Part shown: positions 47,574 to 54,600 of the stretch, one piece after another
Layout of the letters: the number at the start of each line of letters is the position of its first letter
How positions within the stretch are numbered: the first letter of the stretch is position 1
Assembly (NCBI RefSeq): GCF_900107765.1
Contig: NZ_FNQY01000028.1
Coordinates: 1 to 54,600 of the forward strand
Direction of reading: 5' to 3'
Length of the DNA: 54,600 nt
Source: Arachidicoccus rhizosphaerae
GTDB lineage: Bacteria > Bacteroidota > Bacteroidia > Chitinophagales > Chitinophagaceae
Notes under the pieces: model-generated
What the model saw: only the letters and a program-made list of their open reading frames with translations
What the model was told of the DNA's origin: nothing
Database searches by the model: none
Made by a program: the position numbers and the translations under genes

Positions 47574-48338
47574 ATGGCCAGTTTAGAGAGACATCAACAA
47601 ATCATTGACATAGTACATCAAAAGGGTTATGAGAGCGTTTCCAATCTTTGCAAGTCTTTAAAAGTTTCAGCGGTTACCATACGAAAGGACCTTAAGCTTC
47701 TGGAAAAAGCAGGAAAACTTTACAGAACCCACGGTGGCGCGTCCAATACCAATCCCTTTACCACTGACCGACCAGTTAATGAAAAGGAGATGATACAGAC
47801 CTCGGAGAAAAAATCCATCGGTAAAAAAGCGGCTACCTATATCACGGCGGATGATTCAATTATTATTGCCTCCGGTACAACCATGCTTGCGCTGGCCAGG
47901 GAAATATTACCTCAGCAAAAATTAATCGTTATTACCTCTGCCCTGCAGGTCGCAAGCGAACTTGTCAAGCACAACAACGTGGATATCATGCAGCTAGGTG
48001 GCATTGTCCGCCAGAGTTCTTCCTCAGTAGTAGGTAGTTATGCCGAGGATATTCTGAAAGATTTTTTCTGCACTAAACTCTATTTAGGCGTGGACGGCAT
48101 CGATTTTGAGTTCGGTCTTACCACCAGCAATTCCATGGAAGCCCAACTGAACAAATCCATGATCAGTGTAGTGCAAAAGGTTGTTGTGCTGGCTGATCAT
48201 ACCAAATTCGGTAAAAGAGGCTTTAGTAAAATCTGCGGACTCCATGATATCGATGAAATCATAACAGATAAAGGGATATCACCTGCAATTGTTGATCAAT
48301 GTCAAAAGCTGGGCATAAAAATAACGATTGCTGAATAA
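47574..48338 (+). CDS. glpR: DeoR/GlpR-family transcriptional regulator
   Basis: 254 aa. An N-terminal winged HTH (about 5-57, RHQQIIDIVHQKGYESVSNLCKSLKVSAVTIRKDLKLLEKAG) carries the DeoR signature, with LYRTHGGAS after it. The C-terminal DeoRC sensor domain shows TADDSIIIASGTTMLALAREI, LGVDGIDFEFGLTTSNSMEAQLNKSMI and KFGKRGFSKICGLHDIDEIITD, which bind a sugar phosphate. Its position between glpD and glpKF indicates repression of those genes, relieved by glycerol-3-phosphate as in E. coli GlpR. The assignment of ligand is by context. Confidence 0.9.
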   Translation: MASLERHQQIIDIVHQKGYESVSNLCKSLKVSAVTIRKDLKLLEKAGKLYRTHGGASNTNPFTTDRPVNEKEMIQTSEKKSIGKKAATYITADDSIIIASGTTMLALAREILPQQKLIVITSALQVASELVKHNNVDIMQLGGIVRQSSSSVVGSYAEDILKDFFCTKLYLGVDGIDFEFGLTTSNSMEAQLNKSMISVVQKVVVLADHTKFGKRGFSKICGLHDIDEIITDKGISPAIVDQCQKLGIKITIAE

Positions 48339-48604
48339 GCGATTCCCCCTATCTCTGCCGCCCTGGCCGAAAGATTTCACTTCCTGAACATCCACCCCTT
48401 ACGTACTTTCTATAGCGAAGACAATTAATCGATTAAGCGAGATTTAATTTTAATACTGAATAACGCTTCCCAACTGGCATATTTCCCGCCTTAACATAAT
48501 TTAGACATCTAACCCACTGATTAGCATTTAATTGTTAAGAAAATTTTATTTATTTTTACTATTTCCTTTTTTTATATTTTCAGATATGTTAATTTGCATT
48601 TGAT

Positions 48605-48621
48605 ATGTTTCGTTTATTTTC
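48605..48621. promoter_or_regulatory. candidate GlpR operator overlapping the glpK promoter
   Basis: ATGTTTCGTTTATTTTC, 97 nt before the glpK ATG, differing at one position from the glpD-side element. TTTG (48593-48596) and TATTTTCA (48615-48622, six of eight matches to TAnnTTTG, 18-nt spacing) suggest the promoter overlaps it, which would suit repression. A short imperfect stem AGACTA/TAGTCT follows at 48650-48681. Confidence 0.55.
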
Positions 48622-48717
48622 ACTTAATCTAAAAATGAAAGCACGTAGCAGACTATTTCCTTATATCCCTTTTGGTAGTCTATGCTGACATGCACCATAT
48701 TTAAACCAATCTTTCAA

Positions 48718-50220
48718 ATGGAAAAATATATCCTGACCCTTGATCAAGGCACTACAAGTTCCCGAGCGATTTTATTTAATCATCAGGGCGAGATTGTTTC
48801 TCTTGCCCAAAAGGAGTTTACCCAGATCTACCCGGAACCAGGCTGGGTAGAACATGACCCTATGGAAATCTGGTCCACCCAGGCAAGTGTAATTACCGAG
48901 GCTGTTTTACAAAAGGGAATTGACAGGCAGGCACTTGCCGCCATCGGCATCACCAACCAAAGAGAAACTACAGTTATTTGGGATCGCAACACCGGACAAC
49001 CCATCTATAATGCCATCGTCTGGCAAGACAGAAGGACATCTGCCATCTGTGACCAATTAAAAAAGGAAGGCAAAGCGGCTGTCATCCAGGAAAAAACTGG
49101 TTTAATTATAGACGCTTATTTTTCCGGAACAAAAATCCAGTGGATTCTTGATCATGTGGCAGGAGCCAGACAACGGGCAGAAAACGGAGAGTTGGCCTTT
49201 GGCACTGTTGACAGTTGGTTAATCTGGAATCTAACCTCCGGGCAGCTGCATATTACGGATGTAACCAATGCTTCCAGAACGATGCTTTATAACATCCACA
49301 CATTAAACTGGGATGAAGAGTTATTGGAATTATTACAGATACCGGCTGCTCTTTTACCTGAAGTAAGAAGTTCCAGCGAAGTTTATGGCCGCACTTCCGG
49401 CAATCTATTGGGTACCCAGGTACCTATTGCAGGGATAGCAGGAGACCAACAGTCTGCTTTATTCGGGCATATGTGTAATCAGCCGGGAATGGTCAAAAAT
49501 ACCTATGGGACTGGGTGCTTTATGTTGATGAATATAGGCAATAAACCGCGTATTTCTAAAAATAATCTGATTACCACGATTGCCTGGAAGATTGGTGATC
49601 AGGTACAGTATGCGCTGGAAGGAAGTATATTTATCGCGGGCGCAGTCGTACAGTGGCTCCGGGACGAATTAAAAATGATTGATACCGCCTCAGAAATTGA
49701 AACGCTGGCCACCACTGTTGCGGACAGCGGTGGCGTATATATGGTACCCGCTTTTGCAGGATTAGGAGCGCCTCATTGGAATCAGGATGCCAGAGGCAGT
49801 ATTTTTGGCATTACCAGAGGAACCAGTAAAAATCATTTTTGCAGAGCCGCACTGGAAAGTATCGCTTATCAGACAATGGACGTTTTAACTGCCATGCAAA
49901 ATGACGCCGGACTCACCATTAATCAACTTCGGGTGGATGGCGGCGCTACTGCCAACAATTTACTTTTGCAGTTCCAGGCGGATATTTTAAATACTGAAGT
50001 CCTCAGACCCCATATCACAGAAATAACGGCTATTGGCGCCGCCTATTTAGCAGGGCTGGCCGTTGGATTTTGGGAAAATATTCAGGCCATTGAAAAACAA
50101 TGGCAGGTAAATCGCAACTTTACTCCCACAGGCAATGATATGACTCAAAAAATAAAAGGCTGGCAAAGAGCCGTCAAGGCAGTAGAGGCCTGGACAAACT
50201 TAGATCAAGCCTCCAATTAA
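48718..50220 (+). CDS. glpK: glycerol kinase
   Basis: 500 aa from ATG 48718 ([18 protein letters not shown]), matching the E. coli enzyme length; a Met 12 codons earlier is less likely. FGGY signatures are [65 protein letters not shown] and [20 protein letters not shown]. It phosphorylates glycerol to glycerol-3-phosphate using ATP in the cytosol. It precedes glpF by 49 nt as one transcript and is preceded by the candidate GlpR site at 48605-48621. It would serve glycerol released when lipids or phosphodiesters are fully hydrolysed. Confidence 0.97.
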   Translation: MEKYILTLDQGTTSSRAILFNHQGEIVSLAQKEFTQIYPEPGWVEHDPMEIWSTQASVITEAVLQKGIDRQALAAIGITNQRETTVIWDRNTGQPIYNAIVWQDRRTSAICDQLKKEGKAAVIQEKTGLIIDAYFSGTKIQWILDHVAGARQRAENGELAFGTVDSWLIWNLTSGQLHITDVTNASRTMLYNIHTLNWDEELLELLQIPAALLPEVRSSSEVYGRTSGNLLGTQVPIAGIAGDQQSALFGHMCNQPGMVKNTYGTGCFMLMNIGNKPRISKNNLITTIAWKIGDQVQYALEGSIFIAGAVVQWLRDELKMIDTASEIETLATTVADSGGVYMVPAFAGLGAPHWNQDARGSIFGITRGTSKNHFCRAALESIAYQTMDVLTAMQNDAGLTINQLRVDGGATANNLLLQFQADILNTEVLRPHITEITAIGAAYLAGLAVGFWENIQAIEKQWQVNRNFTPTGNDMTQKIKGWQRAVKAVEAWTNLDQASN

Positions 50221-50269
50221 TAACAACTACCCTATTCATTAAACCTTTACTTTTTATAAAGCAAATTAC

Positions 50270-51007
50270 ATGAATCCATTAGTCGCTGAATTTATCGGAA
50301 CTATGATACTTATCCTGCTTGGCAACGGAGTTGTAGCCAATGTCCTATTAAAGGACACCAAGGGAAATGATAGTGGCTGGATTGTCATTACCACAGGCTG
50401 GGCGCTTGCGGTATTCGCAGGAGTTATCATCGCAGGCCCATACAGCGGTGCACATTTAAATCCGGCAGTATCTATCGGTCTGGCCATCGCCGGTAAATTT
50501 GCCTGGTCCCGGGTACCGGGATTTATCCTGGCGCAATTGTTAGGGGCTATGGCGGGTGCGTGGCTGGTTTATTTAATGTACAAGGATCACTTTAATGCGA
50601 CTAAGGCTCCGGGACTTGAAGCCGCCTGTTTTTATACCAGCCCAGCCATTAAAAATGCCAGACTTAATGTATTAAGTGAAGTACTCGGAACATTCGTCCT
50701 GATTCTGGCAGTCTTTTATATTACCGGCGGAGAATTCGGGGAAGCTAAAACGCCCATAGGACTTGGTTCAATTGGCGCCATACCTGTAGCTTTTATCGTC
50801 TGGGCCATCGGCCTTTCACTGGGAGGTACTACTGGCTATGCCATCAATCCTATCCGCGACCTTGGGCCAAGAATCACACATGCGCTTCTGCCTCTGAAAG
50901 ATAAAAATAAATCTGATTGGCAGTATGCCTGGGTGCCCATTATCGGTCCAATCATCGGATGCGCCATTGCGGCTGGGCTTTATTTACTGCTCAGCTCAAA
51001 TGGCTAA
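50270..51007 (+). CDS. glpF: glycerol facilitator (aquaglyceroporin, MIP family)
   Basis: 245 aa with six TM segments and two half-helices. The first NPA motif is at 64-66 (GAHLNPAVS). The second is NPIRD at 193-197, where Ile replaces the usual Ala, but Arg196 and the following Asp197 mark the glycerol-conducting (GlpF) branch rather than water channels. It allows glycerol to cross the inner membrane and be trapped by GlpK, encoded 49 nt upstream. The 408 nt to the next gene carry no plus-strand terminator that I can see. Confidence 0.93.
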   Translation: MNPLVAEFIGTMILILLGNGVVANVLLKDTKGNDSGWIVITTGWALAVFAGVIIAGPYSGAHLNPAVSIGLAIAGKFAWSRVPGFILAQLLGAMAGAWLVYLMYKDHFNATKAPGLEAACFYTSPAIKNARLNVLSEVLGTFVLILAVFYITGGEFGEAKTPIGLGSIGAIPVAFIVWAIGLSLGGTTGYAINPIRDLGPRITHALLPLKDKNKSDWQYAWVPIIGPIIGCAIAAGLYLLLSSNG

Positions 51008-51318
51008 ATATTGAGCAAATCCTCAGACATTGAATAGACGAAGAGCTGAATCAGCCCCTTGGTTAATTTACTACGTTAAATCCAGCGGTAGAAATAGATA
51101 ACATTTAGGTAATTTAACCAAAGGCTCTATTGGAATATTTGTCCTACTTTTGATAATGTCTTGACGTTTAATGCAGCTCAGAAAATGGAAATGCATTCAG
51201 AAAATAATATCGATTGAATATCCGCATATCTTTATTGGAACCTACAATAAAAACAATCTTACCTGTTTATAGTCCACTTTTTTCCATTCATTAGACGCCG
51301 TCTGTTTTTTACAAACAA
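51008..51318. other. intergenic region, no gene recognised
   Basis: Between glpF and the terminator of the minus-strand Lys/Ala-rich gene. AT-rich, with no clear promoter or hairpin. Confidence 0.4.
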
Positions 51319-51370
51319 AAACCGCAGCGCAATTATTTTGTGATGGTCCACATAATAAAGGCTGCGGTTT
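51319..51370 (-). terminator. long hairpin terminator of the Lys/Ala-rich gene
   Basis: AAACCGCAGC (51319-51328) pairs with GCTGCGGTTT (51361-51370). Inside, TTATTTTGTG and CACATAATAA pair at 9 of 10 positions, giving one long interrupted stem. U-rich sequence follows on the minus strand. It lies 46 nt past the stop at 51416. Confidence 0.75.
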
Positions 51371-51415
51371 AGATAGGATAACCGACCAATAATCTTGGTA
51401 TAAATCAGGATAAGT

Positions 51416-51778
51416 CTATTTTTTGTTTTCTTTATAACGCATATCCTTGGTACCATCTTTTTTCAGATGATGACCTGTTGCATCTACTTTTGCAGATGCA
51501 GTTTTAGCTTCGCTTTTAGTAGCTTTTTTTGCTTCTTTTGCAGCGGCTTTTTTCTCAGTTTTTGCAGCCTTGGATGCTTTTTTGGCTGTTTTTTCTGAAC
51601 TTGTTGTGGCGGCGGCCTTTGTTTTGTCTGCTGCTTTTACAGCATGTGTTTTTGTTTTCTTTGCTTTTTTGGCGACCTGACTAGTAGTCTGGGCGGTAGT
51701 TGTGCTTTGTGCGTGGCTGGCTGTAAAGCAGAAGCTGCATGCAAAAGCCATGATCAATCCAAAAATCAATTTCTTCAT
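51416..51778 (-). CDS. secreted Lys/Ala-rich small protein
   Basis: 120 aa. A signal peptide (1-24, ending SHAQ) is followed by about 75 residues made almost wholly of Ala, Lys, Thr and Ser (KKAKKTKTHAVKAADKTKAA). The C-terminus GHHLKKDGTKDMRYKENKK is the only distinctive part and recurs, to my recollection, in small exported proteins of Chitinophagaceae and relatives. The strong positive charge suggests binding to nucleic acid or to the anionic envelope. No function is known. It is probably expressed alone, given its own terminator. Confidence 0.75.
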   Translation of the reverse strand: MKKLIFGLIMAFACSFCFTASHAQSTTTAQTTSQVAKKAKKTKTHAVKAADKTKAAATTSSEKTAKKASKAAKTEKKAAAKEAKKATKSEAKTASAKVDATGHHLKKDGTKDMRYKENKK

Positions 51779-51918
51779 GATACTCGTTTTAATTTGTTAT
51801 TGGAAAAATTTCCAATCCAAATGTAAGTTGATTTTGAAGTCATGCATTCTTTGAAGACCGTAAACTATTGTTAATATGATATAATTATAAAATACTTAAT
51901 CACTTGCTTAATAAGTAA

Positions 51919-51951
51919 TTAAAAAGAACTTAAAAAGACCTTAAGAAGAAT
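51919..51951. repeat. three tandem 11-bp repeats (array A)
   Basis: TTAAAAAGAAC (51919), TTAAAAAGACC (51930), TTAAGAAGAAT (51941): three consecutive 11-bp units, nine or ten of eleven bases shared between neighbours. About one helical turn per unit, as in binding sites of OmpR/PhoB-type regulators. It lies about 140 nt upstream of the Lys/Ala-rich gene. Confidence 0.65.
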
Positions 51952-51959
51952 GGCTCCTC

Positions 51960-51992
51960 TTCAGACTTTCTTCAGACTTTCTTCAGACTATT
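51960..51992. repeat. three tandem 11-bp repeats (array B)
   Basis: TTCAGACTTTC at 51960 and 51971, then TTCAGACTATT at 51982. The third unit overlaps the stop codon of the lysR gene (51988-51990). Eight nt separate it from array A, which has the same unit length but a different sequence. Confidence 0.7.
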
Positions 51993-52872
51993 TATATTTA
52001 TAATCTAAAATTTGCTGAATGATACCAGGAAAAGCAGTTTCGGTATTGGGCAGCCATAGCATTACATTTTCCACTTTCTGCGCTATATCTTTCAATTCTA
52101 AATACTTGACACCCTTATATCCTGTCAGGCTGGAAAGCGGTTCCACAGTCAGCCCAAAACCTTTTTCGACTAGTCTGATCGCGGTGCTCGCAAAAGGGGT
52201 TTCATGCACGACTTTTGGCATAAAACCCGCCTGCACAAAGATGGAAGTCAACGTACTTACATACATCTCTCCTTCTTCCATTGGCGGCAAAATGAATTCC
52301 TGGTCTTTCAGTTTATATAAATCAAACGGTTTATTTTTATCCAGAGGAAAATCCAAAGGAGTTACTAGAGCAAAGTTGCTTCTCAGTAACAATTTACTTT
52401 TAAAGGAGCTGTCAATATCCGGGTTGGTTGCAAAGCCTATATCTATTTCCCGGTTCTTTAATGCAATATATTGCCTGGAATTATTAAACTCCAATAAGAC
52501 GATTTTAATATCAGGAAAAATTTGATTGATATGCCTTATCAAATCAGGTAAAAAATCATGCATGGCGGAGTGCGTATACCCAATTCTTATTACCCCGGAT
52601 TTGCCTTTAAAAAGACTATTGGCCTGCAATGCCACGTAATCAAATTGTTTTAAAATAAGTTCGCATTCTTTTTTAAAATACCTTCCCGCGGCCGTCAATT
52701 CCACATTTCTTTTATTACGTTCAAATAATGACACGCCCAGTTTATCCTCCAGTTGTCGAATTTGTCTGCTTAGAGCTGGCTGTGCAATGTGCATCTGCTC
52801 CGAACTTCTAGTAAAATGCAGGGTTTCTGCTACCTGCAGAAAATTCCTTAAAACCGAAGTATCCACATCCAT
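51988..52872 (-). CDS. LysR family transcriptional regulator
   Basis: 294 aa. The N-terminal winged HTH (about 3-62) reads LRNFLQVAETLHFTRSSEQMHIAQPALSRQIRQLEDKLGVSLFERNKRNVELTAAG, a textbook LysR domain. The effector-binding domain (about 90-290) begins VIRIGYTHSAMHDFLPDLI. It is divergent from the PLP decarboxylase at 52958 with an 85-nt shared gap, so it probably controls that gene and itself in response to a related metabolite. It ends within an 11-bp tandem repeat. Confidence 0.95.
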   Translation of the reverse strand: MDVDTSVLRNFLQVAETLHFTRSSEQMHIAQPALSRQIRQLEDKLGVSLFERNKRNVELTAAGRYFKKECELILKQFDYVALQANSLFKGKSGVIRIGYTHSAMHDFLPDLIRHINQIFPDIKIVLLEFNNSRQYIALKNREIDIGFATNPDIDSSFKSKLLLRSNFALVTPLDFPLDKNKPFDLYKLKDQEFILPPMEEGEMYVSTLTSIFVQAGFMPKVVHETPFASTAIRLVEKGFGLTVEPLSSLTGYKGVKYLELKDIAQKVENVMLWLPNTETAFPGIIQQILDYKYK

Positions 52873-52957
52873 TTATTACTTTTTTTAATTAATCAATGCA
52901 AATTAAGTATTTAATTTCATTACTTTTTTTTATTCCTTTGCTTTAAATAGATAAAAA

Positions 52958-54388
52958 ATGACTCCCGATAAAGATTTATTAGAAGCAGCGCTAAGTATAC
53001 AGGAATTTGAATCAGCGGGAAAGGAACTGTTAGGAATATTAAAAAAAGACATGCAGTTATCAGTTGACAGCCTGGACAACAAAACGATTGACTATATCTG
53101 TCCTGAAGACCAACTGAATTACTGGCAGGACGATTTTTATTCACAGCAGCCTGTCACCGCCTCTGCACTCTTTAAAACCATTCTGGATAGATCCATAAAG
53201 CTATCCAGACGAGGATATGTGGGTCATCAGGTTGCACCGGTATACCCCATCAGTATTCTGAGCAGCGCATTATCGGCTTATTTAAATAATGGCATGGCCG
53301 TTTATGAAATGGGAATGGCAGGCAACGCGATGGAAAAGATAATCATTGCAGACCTGGCAAAACGATTCGGACTACCGGATACAGCAACGGGGTTTGTTAC
53401 TTCAGGTGGAAGCCTGGGCAACCTTACGGCCTTACTTGCAGCAAGAGCTCATTATTTGCAACGGCAACAGCCATCCGTAAATTATCAAAAGTTGGCTATC
53501 ATGGTATCGGAAGAAGCCCATTACAGCATTCAAAGGGCCATGATAATCATGGGACTTTCTGTAGATAATATCCTAAAAATCCCAATTAACGAAAAAGGCC
53601 AGATCAGCATAGAGCAACTAACCGGCCTACTTGAAAAAGCCCAAAAAAACGATTGGCATATTTTTGCCTTAATCGGCTGCAGCTGTACAACTTCTTCAGG
53701 CAGTTATGAAGATTTAATAACACTTGGCCATTTTTGCAGGGAACAAAAAATCTGGTTGCATGTGGATGCGGCTCATGGAGGACCGGCCATTTATTCCAAT
53801 AAATACAAAGCTCTTTTGGCTGGCAGTGAAGCCGCCGATTCCATCATCATGGATTTCCACAAAATGATGCATGTCCCCTCTTTGTCCACGGCTGTTATTT
53901 TCAGAACGGCCGCCCACCACAAAGCGACCTTTAGTCAAAATGCAAAATATCTTTGGGAGGACCAAACCAGCGATCAGTGGTATAATTCCGGCAAACAGAC
54001 CTTTGAATGTACCAAACCCATGAGCATTATACATACTTATATTGCTCTAAGACTTTATGGCGACAAATTTTACGCACAACACATAGAATATTTATATGAC
54101 CTGACGAAAAACTTTGCTGACCTTATTGACCAGCATCCTTTACTGGAACTCTTGTGTACACCGCAATCCAATATTGTATGTTTTCGGTATACAGGCGACC
54201 TTCAACGTATAAATGAAATTAATAAACATATTTTATCGAAAATTATCCATGAAGGAAAATTTTATCTGGTTTCCACGAGCACGGGCGGTAATTTTTATTT
54301 AAGGACTACCATCATGAACCCTCGCACCACCATCAGTGATTTGGAAAAATTATTAAATTCTGTCGTAAAATTTGCGACATCTGTATAA
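52958..54388 (+). CDS. pyridoxal-phosphate-dependent decarboxylase
   Basis: 476 aa. PLP features: GFVTSGGSLGNLTALLAAR (about 145-163), WLHVDAAHGGPA with Asp270, and IIMDFHKMMHVP with Schiff-base Lys302. The fold is group II (glutamate/aromatic/diaminobutyrate) decarboxylase. It differs clearly from the 505-aa paralogue at 25017-26534, with which it shares only family motifs. The substrate is unknown. The divergent LysR gene 85 nt away is its likely regulator. It ends just before a bidirectional terminator. Confidence 0.9.
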   Translation: MTPDKDLLEAALSIQEFESAGKELLGILKKDMQLSVDSLDNKTIDYICPEDQLNYWQDDFYSQQPVTASALFKTILDRSIKLSRRGYVGHQVAPVYPISILSSALSAYLNNGMAVYEMGMAGNAMEKIIIADLAKRFGLPDTATGFVTSGGSLGNLTALLAARAHYLQRQQPSVNYQKLAIMVSEEAHYSIQRAMIIMGLSVDNILKIPINEKGQISIEQLTGLLEKAQKNDWHIFALIGCSCTTSSGSYEDLITLGHFCREQKIWLHVDAAHGGPAIYSNKYKALLAGSEAADSIIMDFHKMMHVPSLSTAVIFRTAAHHKATFSQNAKYLWEDQTSDQWYNSGKQTFECTKPMSIIHTYIALRLYGDKFYAQHIEYLYDLTKNFADLIDQHPLLELLCTPQSNIVCFRYTGDLQRINEINKHILSKIIHEGKFYLVSTSTGGNFYLRTTIMNPRTTISDLEKLLNSVVKFATSV

Positions 54389-54411
54389 AACCGGGGCTTT
54401 TAGGCAAAAAA

Positions 54412-54437
54412 ATCCCTGCTCTATAAGGAACAGGGAT
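54412..54437. terminator. bidirectional terminator between convergent genes
   Basis: ATCCCTG (54412-54418) and CAGGGAT (54431-54437), extended by two pairs across a C/T mismatch, with a run of seven A on the left (U on the minus strand) and CTTATTG on the right. It serves the decarboxylase and the sulfatase-like gene. Confidence 0.8.
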
Positions 54438-54468
54438 CTTATTGTAATCGATCAAAATTTAAACCCGG

Positions 54469-54600
54469 CTATTGGGCTTTACCTTCCAGTATTTCTGCTG
54501 CATCTGTTTGTTTATACTTTGCGATCAGTTTTCCCATATCTGCCTTTAATTTCTTAACAAGTGGCGTATTTTTCCGGGCTTCATAAATATTATGAATCTC
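54469..54600 (-). CDS. probable sulfatase, C-terminal end (partial)
   Basis: The last 43 codons are visible, ending in TAG at 54469-54471; the gene continues beyond the right edge. The sequence EIHNIYEARKNTPLVKKL followed by KADMGKLIAKYKQTDA matches the C-terminal helix of arylsulfatases, where a Leu/Ile-Tyr after a 'DP.E..N' segment is followed by an amphipathic helix and a Asp/Glu-rich turn. The active-site Cys/Ser motif lies outside the window, so the call is tentative. Confidence 0.6.
   Translation of the reverse strand, partial: EIHNIYEARKNTPLVKKLKADMGKLIAKYKQTDAAEILEGKAQ

Overview
The window is chromosomal DNA from a Bacteroidota bacterium, most likely a member of the Chitinophagaceae. 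The evidence is two SusC/SusD outer-membrane pairs, promoters of the TTTG / TAnnTTTG type, AT-rich leaders without clear Shine-Dalgarno sequences, and the 5' end of a 16S rRNA gene on the minus strand at the left edge. The family assignment rests on general resemblance of the 16S fragment and gene set, not on a search.

Layout. 1-1012: 5' end of 16S rRNA and its leader, with two tandem promoters. 1.0-3.4 kb: metallo-beta-lactamase-fold hydrolase, secreted jelly-roll-like protein, GNAT acetyltransferase. 3.4-16.2 kb: a polysaccharide-utilisation-type region: exo/endonuclease/phosphatase-family secreted protein, SusD, SusC, a frameshifted FtsX-type ABC permease, and a GH20 hexosaminidase with a C-terminal LamG-like domain. 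A near-identical 15-bp dyad lies upstream of both susC and this GH20 gene and suggests shared control. 16.2-21.5 kb: flavin disulfide-reductase-like oxidoreductase behind a 17-bp palindrome that overlaps its promoter, NAD-dependent epimerase, a 1.1-kb gene-poor gap, and an AraC regulator next to a siderophore-interacting protein. 21.6-35 kb: GH9 glucanase, XRE regulator, LOG-family protein, PLP decarboxylase, MsrB lipoprotein, GNAT, LEA-like lipoprotein, PEP mutase/isocitrate lyase family enzyme, a second GH20, a DUF1345 membrane protein and a GH88/105 hydrolase. 35.2-36.3 kb: a decayed AbiEii-type nucleotidyltransferase.

36.5-51.0 kb is the most coherent and most interesting block. On the minus strand run susC, susD, a Tat-exported phosphocholine-type phospholipase C and a lipoprotein glycerophosphodiester phosphodiesterase. 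These abut a complete glycerol-3-phosphate module: glpD divergent from glpR, then glpK and glpF. The arrangement reads as a phospholipid or glycerophosphodiester utilisation locus in which a SusCD pair, normally associated with glycans, is coupled to head-group and glycerol backbone catabolism. A 17-nt element, 16/17 identical, lies upstream of glpD and glpK and is a candidate GlpR operator.

51-54.6 kb: Lys/Ala-rich secreted protein, a LysR regulator divergent from a second PLP decarboxylase, and the C-terminal end of a probable sulfatase running off the right edge. Two adjacent triplicated 11-bp repeats lie at the 3' end of the lysR gene. No CRISPR array, intact transposase, prophage or tRNA gene was recognised.
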